NCBI GenBank assembly: GCA_907163375.1
Contig: CAJQUW010003408.1
Coordinates: forward strand, 182,430 to 246,429
Length of the DNA: 64,000 nucleotides
Source: Prostheceraeus crozeri
Lineage: Eukaryota; Platyhelminthes; Polycladida; Euryleptidae
Direction of reading: 5' to 3'
Shown: positions 58,163 through 64,000 of the stretch, piece by piece
How the letters are laid out: every line of letters begins with the position of its first letter
How positions within the stretch are numbered: the stretch's first letter is position 1
Made by a program: the position numbers and the translations under genes
The notes under the pieces: model-generated
Told to the model about the DNA's origin: nothing
Database searches by the model: none
Seen by the model: only the letters and a program-made list of their open reading frames with translations

Positions 58163-59439
58163 TAACGATTATACTGAAGAATCACGTCACGATACTTTGT
58201 AATTTCAATGTTTGAATCGAAGACTGCATAAATTAATACATTGATCGTCTCAGGTAGTGTTCTTTTGAACGTCAAATCCAAACGAATATTATGAGGCACG
58301 TTCGCTTGACGATAGGGTGCACTAATATCGCTGTCAGCAGTCAAATCAAATGCATAAATAGTATATCCACTCTTAAACTCTTTCATAGTCAGTCCGTTGG
58401 TGTCATCCGTATTGTAAAAGCCAAAAACATCCATAAAATCAACATAACTGCGCATAAATTGATCCGAAGCAAAATCTGGTTTGTAGGGTGGACCAGGATG
58501 ACTCACACCATTTACACGTAAAGCAATTTCACTTAACTGATTGTGTTTAAAATTGAAAGGATTCTTCTTTATATTACCATTAAATGCATCATTTTCAACC
58601 ATTGCCACCATGAGGAGCTTCGGTGCTTCCGATGGAAAGAGGCCATCTTTCATGAAACTCTTTTGATCTTTCGGAATTGTAAAGGTGAGAAGCTTTGTAT
58701 GCTGAACGGGGTAAATGGCATTTTGGCGGTTAAGGCCTTCAGCATGCCCTCTAATGACACTTGGATTCGGTACTACTCGACGAATGTAAAGTGTAATATC
58801 TTCCACATGAATTCTAAAATTGTCAACTTTAGCAAATGCATTCAGCGCAAATTCAGGCTTATTCAATGTCAGCTTGAGTCGCATGCTGGTATTACAGAGT
58901 AAAAACTTTGACTGTCTAAAGAAGTCTAAATTCAGCGGACCATATAGCTGACATACTCTACTATCTTTAATCATAGCAGATCGCTTTACAAAGCCACTGT
59001 TTGTTTCAACATCAAATTTTCCTGCTTCATCTCTGTACCATCCCATGGCTTCCATATGACTTTTTTGTGCTGCTGGATGAAACTGTGATACATGATTGAA
59101 ATATGATTTATAGGGATAATCGCTTTGACCACCTTCCACCTGCTGCTCTCCAATCGTTAGAGAAACATCACGAAGTAATGTAGTCAATGGTAAATTGTTC
59201 AGTCCAACTTTATGTGCATCATCAATAGCAGTTCCATCTGCTTGCTGAATTCTAAACCTCAAATCAAGCATCGCATAACTCAAATCTATGTAGTCATCAC
59301 TACCACCAGGAATAACAAATTCAATGGGGCCAGCATTCTCAGCTGTTCGAGGATGATAATCTACAATACTTGAACTAAGAATATCTGTCTGTATGGCTTG
59401 TTGATCGAACAAACAAAAACCGGAAGTTTTACACTCCAT
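58162..59439 (-). CDS. Probable major capsid protein (F54H12.2-type)
   Basis: The 425-residue product matches the Polinton capsid family that appears in animal genomes as F54H12.2-like protein. Motifs are DDYIDLSYAMLDLRFRI, LLRDVSLTIGEQQV, YPYKSYFNHVS, LYGPLNLDFFRQSKFLL, NDAFNGNIKKNPFNFKH, KSGYTIYAFDLTAD and FDSNIEITKYRDVI. Two beta-rich halves are consistent with a double jelly roll; I infer this rather than see it. It would form the icosahedral shell. It lies between the basic core protein gene (2 bp gap) and the protease (1 bp overlap). No lesions. Confidence 0.8.
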   Translation of the reverse strand: MECKTSGFCLFDQQAIQTDILSSSIVDYHPRTAENAGPIEFVIPGGSDDYIDLSYAMLDLRFRIQQADGTAIDDAHKVGLNNLPLTTLLRDVSLTIGEQQVEGGQSDYPYKSYFNHVSQFHPAAQKSHMEAMGWYRDEAGKFDVETNSGFVKRSAMIKDSRVCQLYGPLNLDFFRQSKFLLCNTSMRLKLTLNKPEFALNAFAKVDNFRIHVEDITLYIRRVVPNPSVIRGHAEGLNRQNAIYPVQHTKLLTFTIPKDQKSFMKDGLFPSEAPKLLMVAMVENDAFNGNIKKNPFNFKHNQLSEIALRVNGVSHPGPPYKPDFASDQFMRSYVDFMDVFGFYNTDDTNGLTMKEFKSGYTIYAFDLTADSDISAPYRQANVPHNIRLDLTFKRTLPETINVLIYAVFDSNIEITKYRDVILQYNR

Positions 59440-59441
59440 GA

Positions 59442-59897
59442 TTAGAAGTTATAGCAGCGTCGTCGTTTAGCGCCTGATGAATGATTAGAGCCTCTGCGAC
59501 GTTTGCGTGAATGCCTTTTGACTGAAGATCGCACCTTACCAGCTCCGCGATGTTTCCTCCTTCCTTTATTCATTCGTTTAGGTGATTTCTTTCCTTGAGT
59601 AACGCCAGCAATGGTCTGCTTCAATGTTTTTAAACCGCGTTCCTTCCCACGATTCAACAAACTGCTCTTAAAACTTCTACCTCTGGAAAGATCACTAGCA
59701 ACATCACCAGCAAAGCCAACGGCATTACTTAAAACATTTCGTTTCAAAGATCTACCGACATTGGATATGAGAGGTGCTACAACAGATTTCAGTGCACCAA
59801 GTATGCTACCTCCACGTTGGCGGCGAGCACCGATGTAAATTTGTCCTCCGCCACTTACATAGGAGGGTCGTGAATAAAATGAGGCAGTTGGATTCAT
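59442..59897 (-). CDS. Basic virion core-type protein
   Basis: The 151-residue product is very rich in Arg, Lys, Ser and Gly. It has an N-terminal amphipathic, glycine-containing helix (GGSILGALKSVVAPLIS) and a C-terminal basic tail with RKHRGAGK, KRHSRKRRRG and GAKRRR patches. The design recalls adenovirus core or pVI-like proteins that condense DNA and disrupt membranes; this function is inferred. It lies directly upstream of the capsid gene on the same strand with a 2 bp gap. Confidence 0.65.
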   Translation of the reverse strand: MNPTASFYSRPSYVSGGGQIYIGARRQRGGSILGALKSVVAPLISNVGRSLKRNVLSNAVGFAGDVASDLSRGRSFKSSLLNRGKERGLKTLKQTIAGVTQGKKSPKRMNKGRRKHRGAGKVRSSVKRHSRKRRRGSNHSSGAKRRRCYNF

Positions 59898-59938
59898 AGC
59901 TCAAACCCTAAACATTGTTAGTTACAATTTTGCATGAA

Positions 59939-61159
59939 TCACTGTCGATCACTTAGATGAAAGATGTCGGCACGACGCATCCAAGAGTTCATACTTGAAG
60001 GATAACCAGCCCATTTAACAAGACACCATTCTTCACCTTGCCGTTTTTTACATCGAATGATTTTCTCTACCAAATATGTTTCACTTTCAGTGACTACCTC
60101 AATCTCATCGCGGTAAAAGCTACCCTCAATTTCTTCATTATCGTAATCTTTCAACTTGTAGGTGGTCGGAGAGTCTTTTTGATTAATCCTTGATACTGTA
60201 AATACCTCCTCTGTCCAATTCGGGAGGTACCCTTTAGCAAAAACACTTTTCACTTTTGAGATACGAACTTTATCGCCAATTTTCACATCACTTTTCACAT
60301 GAGTGCGTTTACGTTGGAATGATTCGCGCACTTTATCTACATTGTCAGCATTTACATCTACTGGTCTGACTCCAATAGAACGATGGATAGAGTGATTGTA
60401 AGCATGGAGTGTATCTTGTAGAACCTTTGTCCAATTTTGTGTCAAGTTGGCAGTAAAATGTCGCCACAAGCGATTTTTTAATGTGCGATTAAAACGTTCA
60501 ACGAGTGCAGCTTTATAAGCGCTCTTTACACTAAACAACTCAATGTCATGCCTCTCAAATAATCTTGTCACATGCTGATTTTCAAACTCTTTTCCTTGAT
60601 CACTCTGAATTCTTTTTGGAATGCGACCTTCTCGAAAAATTGTTTGGAATGCTTTTGCTACTCCTTTCCCTTCTTTAGTTTTTAAAGGTTGAGCCCACGC
60701 ATAACGCGAGAAAATATCAATGACGGTTAAAATAAAATTATTGCCCGAGTTATGTTTTGAAATGGAGGCAACATCACACAAATCTGCTTGCCACTGTTCA
60801 TCGATGTCATGAACAATATAATGGCGGGTGCGGTACTTCTTTTTCGCTTGTTTGTGGAGTGTATAGGTAGCCTGACCCTTTAACCATCGTTTCACTTGTG
60901 ATTGTGGAAGACCACTCGCTTTTGATAATTTCTTGATAGATGCAAATCCTGCCGGATGTTTTACATCATAATAGATTGACTTCAAACGTTCAGTCGATGA
61001 CGACTGACTCTTTTTCCTCCTTCTCATCTTTTTGTTTTCTTGCCTTTCTACATTTACAACAACTGCAGCATTTAGCTTTAGCGGTTTTGCGATCGTGTTC
61101 ACATTGCTTAGGGGTTTCATTATGAGAGCTGGCGCAGCAAGTGCAAGTGACAACGACAT
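59939..61159 (-). CDS. Polinton integrase with C-terminal chromodomain
   Basis: Up to 406 residues; the start may be ATG 61159, 61120 or 61027, since the first ~44 residues overlap a Cys-rich ORF in another frame. An HTH-like IKKLSKASGLPQSQVKRWL is followed by the rve core: WQADLCDV (Asp), IQSDQGKEF (Asp) and LVERFNRTLK (Glu). A KIGDKVRISK SH3-like region then precedes a chromodomain (YLVEKIIRCKK, EWCLVKWAGYPSS, NSWMRRADI). The chromodomain may steer integration to methylated histone tails. It inserts the element with a short duplication. All catalytic residues are present. Confidence 0.92.
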   Translation of the reverse strand: MSLSLALAAPALIMKPLSNVNTIAKPLKLNAAVVVNVERQENKKMRRRKKSQSSSTERLKSIYYDVKHPAGFASIKKLSKASGLPQSQVKRWLKGQATYTLHKQAKKKYRTRHYIVHDIDEQWQADLCDVASISKHNSGNNFILTVIDIFSRYAWAQPLKTKEGKGVAKAFQTIFREGRIPKRIQSDQGKEFENQHVTRLFERHDIELFSVKSAYKAALVERFNRTLKNRLWRHFTANLTQNWTKVLQDTLHAYNHSIHRSIGVRPVDVNADNVDKVRESFQRKRTHVKSDVKIGDKVRISKVKSVFAKGYLPNWTEEVFTVSRINQKDSPTTYKLKDYDNEEIEGSFYRDEIEVVTESETYLVEKIIRCKKRQGEEWCLVKWAGYPSSMNSWMRRADIFHLSDRQ

Positions 61160-61205
61160 TCACCTCTGGCGGCTCATTACATGGCAAGCAACACATCTGC
61201 TTCAT
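60990..61205 (-). CDS. Cys-rich 71-residue protein overlapping the integrase start
   Basis: Its ATG follows the stop of the 230-residue gene by one base. It has 14 cysteines in 71 residues, mostly in pairs (MCCLPC, TCTCC, CCSCCKC), followed by a charged Lys/Glu tail. Such density is unlikely by chance and suggests a metal-binding microprotein. It overlaps the 5' part of the integrase ORF in another frame, which argues that integrase translation begins at an internal ATG. No family is recognised. Confidence 0.5.
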   Translation of the reverse strand: MKQMCCLPCNEPPEVNVVVTCTCCASSHNETPKQCEHDRKTAKAKCCSCCKCRKARKQKDEKEEKESVVID

Positions 61206-61206
61206 A

Positions 61207-61899
61207 TTAATAGTCTGAGAACATGTATTTCCTAGGAGGAGCTGTTTTACGTTTTCCTTTTACCAGTTTTAGTGGCGATGTAGATCTACGTCGAGTTCTT
61301 CCTCTTGTTTGCTTAGTGAGTGTGGGAGGGGATGTAGCAGGTGACGTCTTAAACCAATTTGTTGGCATTTTCATCGTCTGAAGCATTGGAGTAGTAGCCA
61401 CTGTTGAATCAAGTTCTTTCAATGTCTCATTATTTAAAGCAAATTTTGGCACATTATGCTTTTTCAATAGTTTAAGAAAGTATGACCAACCAGGTGGAAC
61501 ATATCCCTGACGGCGCTTTCTACGTGTCGCATACTGAATCAAGTCTTCATAACGTGAAGCATCAATCACTTTATTTTCATCTGTAATGATTTCTCCTCTA
61601 TCATTTACATTGAGATGGGGCTCAATACTATTGAAAAGAGATATGGCATGTGCGCGAGATGCTAAAGGTGTAGCAGTCGATACAGAGTCACGCATCTTAT
61701 TCTTCAAGTTTTTCAATTGCTCAACAGTTTCCGATTGTAATAATACAGCACGATGTGGATCTTTGATGTGAACATTTTGCTGATAATCTATTTCTTTCCT
61801 ATACATTTGATTTGCAAGAGGTTGCTTTACTTGCTGCATGGCAGTCAATTGTACATATTCATCCTGAGGAATAACAATCATGCGAGAATAAGAACTCAT
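61207..61899 (-). CDS. Conserved Polinton protein of unknown function
   Basis: The 230-residue product begins SRMIVIPQDEYVQLTAMQ, a hallmark (RMxLIPxxxYxxL) of a protein found in many animal Polintons next to the packaging ATPase. It has a helical middle, a KVIDASRYEDLIQYATRRKR block and a basic Ser/Thr/Pro-rich tail. Its ATG overlaps the ATPase stop codon (ATGA). It is possibly a scaffold or virion assembly factor; that is inferred only from position. Confidence 0.65.
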   Translation of the reverse strand: MSSYSRMIVIPQDEYVQLTAMQQVKQPLANQMYRKEIDYQQNVHIKDPHRAVLLQSETVEQLKNLKNKMRDSVSTATPLASRAHAISLFNSIEPHLNVNDRGEIITDENKVIDASRYEDLIQYATRRKRRQGYVPPGWSYFLKLLKKHNVPKFALNNETLKELDSTVATTPMLQTMKMPTNWFKTSPATSPPTLTKQTRGRTRRRSTSPLKLVKGKRKTAPPRKYMFSDY

Positions 61900-62513
61900 A
61901 GTTTGTAGATAATCATGGGAGTTTTCAAAATATCACTTCGAAATCTAAATTCTTCCGGACACTCTTGCGTAAAGTCAATGAATAAGTAACCGTATGGTTT
62001 TTCAGTAGCTGCTTGAAAAATTTCAATTAAGGCTTTTGATCCTCTGGGTGCAACTTGTCGCGCTAAAATTTCAAATTGACTTTTATCTCGCGGATTCTTG
62101 AAAATAGCATAATAGTGTGTATTCAGGTTTCGTGTACGAGCTTCTTTTCCATCAGGAAATAAATTTTGTGTAATATAGATGATAAAACACCTTTTATGGT
62201 GTGCTGCGCGAGTGAACATATCTGTAACATCTTTTGAATTCTTACTTTCTTTTAATAAATCATCCAATACAACAACATCATTAGACTGAAGTTTATCCAC
62301 TGGAATAATTCCTTCATGTCGAATAAAGTTGCGACTTTGCAATTCCTGAAACAGCGACGGTTGATAAATACCATAACAACAAATCACTCGATTGATAGGT
62401 TCCTTAAACAACTCCCTTCTTTTATCCAATAAATTCAGCGTGAAAACAGTTTTACCTGCATGAGATGGACCTGATACAGTCAGAACTTTATCACATTGAA
62501 GTCTGAAATCCAT
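61896..62513 (-). CDS. Genome-packaging ATPase (FtsK/HerA, A32-like)
   Basis: The first ATG is at 62513 (205 residues); the longer frame starts at TTG. Walker A is GPSHAGKT, Walker B is VVVLDDLL, and a HHKRCFIIYITQNLF sensor segment follows, as in Polinton and adintovirus packaging ATPases. Length is normal. It drives DNA into the procapsid. It shares a four-base stop/start overlap with the next gene. The copy in the first element (4396-5143) is distinct in sequence and broken. Confidence 0.9.
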   Translation of the reverse strand: MDFRLQCDKVLTVSGPSHAGKTVFTLNLLDKRRELFKEPINRVICCYGIYQPSLFQELQSRNFIRHEGIIPVDKLQSNDVVVLDDLLKESKNSKDVTDMFTRAAHHKRCFIIYITQNLFPDGKEARTRNLNTHYYAIFKNPRDKSQFEILARQVAPRGSKALIEIFQAATEKPYGYLFIDFTQECPEEFRFRSDILKTPMIIYKL

Positions 62514-62544
62514 TTTATTACTTTGAGACTCAACATTTGCATAA

Positions 62545-62901
62545 TTAACGCTTAGAGCCAAAGATATTTCCCAATAGGTTGCCCACGGCAGGAGCTATCA
62601 TTGGAAGTATTGCTGAAAGGAAACCGCCCTTTTGTGTTAGAGTTTTCCTCTTTCTTTGAAGGGCGACTTTAGGATTGGAGATGAAACGCAATTTCGTAGC
62701 ATATCGCTTAAGTAACTTTCGTTGTTTTGGCGCTAATTTCTTCGTCCTCAACTTCCTCACATGAGAAATAATTTCACAAATGAATTTATCGTTAGCATGT
62801 CGTATAGCATTGTATCGCTGATTTGCTTTCATTCGTCGGAGAGCTTGAATGGCTGAAGAAAACTTTTGACTTTTACGTTTCGTCATTTTACGTTTCGCCA
62901 T
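62545..62901 (-). CDS. Conserved small basic Polinton protein (QKGGFL type)
   Basis: The 118-residue protein has a basic start (MAKRKMTKRKS), helices with RRMKANQRYNAIRHANDKF and APKQRKLLKRYATKLRFIS, and the C-terminal signature KRKTLTQKGGFLSAILPMIA followed by a glycine-rich hydrophobic end. This is a common small protein of animal Polintons, probably a minor virion component. The C-terminal amphipathic segment could act on membranes. It is positioned just upstream of the packaging ATPase on the same strand. Confidence 0.7.
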   Translation of the reverse strand: MAKRKMTKRKSQKFSSAIQALRRMKANQRYNAIRHANDKFICEIISHVRKLRTKKLAPKQRKLLKRYATKLRFISNPKVALQRKRKTLTQKGGFLSAILPMIAPAVGNLLGNIFGSKR

Positions 62902-62952
62902 TTTCCGTGTTAGTCTTTGCTAAAACCTATCTTTACCACATTTGCATAGGTA

Positions 62953-63276
62953 CTAACTATTGCGACATAAGTGACACTCGAAATGAGCAATGTCACAGTG
63001 GTTACATTGGCAAAGTTGAATGCAATTACGTATGAAACAGCGTTGACAAAAAGCATGCTTACATCTCTTGAAGATGCGCTTTTCATTTCCATCCTTTCGC
63101 TTACATACATCGCAACACATAGTTTCACCGTTACTGATGTCTATAGCAAGTCTTTTTGAAGATATGAATTTGCTAGCCTTTTCTAAATAATAGACGCATG
63201 TACAGAAGGAATATACTTCGAGAGTGAGCAGACATAGCTCGAAAACCAGTTGTGCTACAATCAAGTACCACTGCAT
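62953..63276 (-). CDS. Membrane-anchored RING-like protein
   Basis: The first ATG at 63276 gives 107 residues. Residues 2-30 are a hydrophobic anchor (YLIVAQLVFELCLLTLEVYS). The rest has a cross-brace-like pattern: CDVC, about 12 residues on CKHAFC, then QRCF, CQCNHC and CHLC. That is consistent with a C3HC4-type RING, with CxHxxCxxC at its centre. It could be a viral E3 ubiquitin ligase acting at membranes. Spacing of the last pairs is tight, so another zinc fold is possible. The gene lies between structural genes and two small unknown ORFs. Confidence 0.55.
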   Translation of the reverse strand: MQWYLIVAQLVFELCLLTLEVYSFCTCVYYLEKASKFISSKRLAIDISNGETMCCDVCKRKDGNEKRIFKRCKHAFCQRCFIRNCIQLCQCNHCDIAHFECHLCRNS

Positions 63277-63289
63277 TTTCAATTTTTCT

Positions 63290-63616
63290 TTATGGAAAGT
63301 TGAATGTGAATATCGAAATCGCTTCAATCACTAGACTGCTACCATGATGGTTAAATGCGTTAAGACGTTCAGCAATTTTTATCATATGTCTTTTAAAAAA
63401 TTCTTCGGGGTGATCTACCACTTCCATTGAATAAGAAGCAAAATGGAAAGAGCGACTTTCCACCTCTTCCTTTCCAAAATGACTAAACTTAATTTTCGCA
63501 ACTAATCGCGCCATGATAATGCTATCAGAGAATGTATTCATTAACTCTAGAAATAGAGTGCTAGCATCATCGACCACTGCTTCGATGTCGGTCTCATCTT
63601 TATGAAATTTTATCAC
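63290..63616 (-). CDS. Unknown protein, start unclear
   Basis: The 108-codon frame starts at GTG with no ATG until residue 26. An AG acceptor-like site (TTTTCATAG) lies just upstream in the same frame, so a spliced 5' exon is possible. The product is mixed, with EFFKRHMIKIAERLNAF and SFHFASYSMEV segments, and has no recognised domain. The stop is only 13 bp from the RING-like gene's start, suggesting a real compact gene. Confidence 0.4.
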   Translation of the reverse strand: MIKFHKDETDIEAVVDDASTLFLELMNTFSDSIIMARLVAKIKFSHFGKEEVESRSFHFASYSMEVVDHPEEFFKRHMIKIAERLNAFNHHGSSLVIEAISIFTFNFP

Positions 63617-63635
63617 ATAATCTTGAACAGCTCTT

Positions 63636-63965
63636 TTAAACTTTGCCTATGAAAACGTAATGTTCCGCAGTCGTTTGAGAAAGACATGATCGCCCTTTAA
63701 CTAACCCATCCATTGCATGAAAACAACAACTCTTCTCATAGTAACATTTATTGAATAACGGTAACAAGCATGCATTATAAATCAATGGTTTGAAAGAGAT
63801 AAAATAGATACAGCTGATAACTATCATACAGCGAGCAATGATAACCATACAGGACTTTGGCAGTGTTGAGGTAAGGAGGAAAGAAGCATTGGTTATGAAC
63901 GTAGCTACTACAACGAACAGACAAAATAGGAACACACAAATCCTTAAAACGTTTCGTGACTTCAT
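63636..63965 (-). CDS. Multi-pass hydrophobic protein of unknown function
   Basis: A 109-residue ATG-initiated frame with a strong N-terminal hydrophobic segment (ICVFLFCLFVVVATFI), a second (MVIIARCMIVISCIYFI) and a Cys-containing tail. It is probably membrane inserted. No family is recognised. It is the last complete frame in the window; the element continues to the right. Confidence 0.4.
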   Translation of the reverse strand: MKSRNVLRICVFLFCLFVVVATFITNASFLLTSTLPKSCMVIIARCMIVISCIYFISFKPLIYNACLLPLFNKCYYEKSCCFHAMDGLVKGRSCLSQTTAEHYVFIGKV

Positions 63966-64000
63966 GATAATGTTGATTCACTCTACTATCCAAGGCGGGA

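Larger units (their letters stand above)
44640..64000. mobile_element. Polinton/Maverick-type element, well preserved, cut by window end
   Basis: It contains protein-primed DNA polymerase, chromodomain integrase, packaging ATPase, adenain-type protease, F54H12.2-type capsid protein, a basic core protein and several accessory genes, the Polinton signature set. Most genes are open and tightly packed, with stop/start overlaps between structural genes. Left-side genes are short, spliced and each has a TATA promoter. The left boundary lies somewhere in the repeat region before 44.64 kb and the right boundary beyond the window. Only one clear lesion is seen (TAG in the polymerase), so the element may be recent or still active. 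Confidence 0.88.

Noticed and set aside
62823..63159. Plus-strand frames opposite the RING-like and basic genes
   Set aside because: Antisense shadows of better supported minus-strand genes.
63775..63993. Second frame over the hydrophobic protein gene
   Set aside because: Shifted shadow; the frame from ATG 63965 has two clear hydrophobic segments.

Overview
This is a metazoan (most likely invertebrate) genomic window that is AT-rich and made almost entirely of mobile DNA. No host housekeeping gene, tRNA gene, rRNA or CRISPR was recognised. GT...AG introns, TATA/initiator promoters, AATAAA signals, (TA)n microsatellites, Penelope-like retroelements, a P-element, a pogo-type element, Crypton remnants and two Polinton/adintovirus-like elements all indicate an animal nucleus. 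The species cannot be fixed from the sequence.

Layout. 1-4.08 kb: no recognisable gene. 4.1-15.6 kb: a decayed adintovirus/Polinton-like element with packaging ATPase, protein-primed type B DNA polymerase, zinc finger ORF, double-jelly-roll-type capsid, glycine-rich minor protein, phospholipase A2-like domain, integrase, and remnants of a maturation protease and a membrane protein. 15.7-17.4 kb: broken LINE-like reverse transcriptase with a PHD-type finger (minus). 17.9-19.1 kb: broken Crypton/KIAA1958-type tyrosine recombinase (minus). 19.1-21.7 kb: short palindromes, direct repeats and a possible small TIR element. 21.72-25.14 kb: P-element-like transposon with THAP-type transposase and matching TIRs. 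25.15-27.13 kb: pogo-like transposon with TA-flanked TIRs, 12 bp from the P element. 27.13-30.9 kb: a chain of head-to-head palindromes; one carries a tRNA-like promoter and a well-formed hammerhead ribozyme, others carry GIY-YIG ends of Penelope-like elements. 32.0-42.2 kb: two near-identical tandem Penelope-like elements (period 3,929 bp), a truncated third and an inverted 5'-truncated fourth. 42.6-44.6 kb: palindrome, Crypton-type N-terminal fragment and C-tract-rich tandem repeats. 44.6 kb to the end: a well-preserved Polinton/Maverick-type element that runs off the right edge.

The right-hand Polinton is the most interesting part. Besides polymerase, chromodomain integrase, adenain-type protease, packaging ATPase and F54H12.2-type capsid protein, it encodes a 181-residue protein with the two-repeat layout and signature residues of TATA-binding protein, directly downstream of two tandem paralogs that resemble PC4-like coactivators. 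Four plus-strand genes of the same element have a regular core promoter: a TATATAA box followed 28-29 bases later by a TCATT initiator. Three consecutive small genes end in the same ~137 bp cassette with a hairpin closely resembling the stem-loop of replication-dependent histone mRNAs. Together these suggest an element that carries part of its own transcription initiation machinery and uses a histone-type 3' end for a set of genes. That is an inference from sequence and needs testing.

Other notable signals are an HIV-type U UUU UUA slippery heptamer placed exactly in the ORF1/ORF2 overlap of both full Penelope copies, hammerhead ribozymes at Penelope termini (core intact in one copy, one-base damage in three), a membrane-anchored RING-like protein and a Cys-rich microprotein in the Polinton, and one in-frame TAG splitting an otherwise open spliced polymerase gene.
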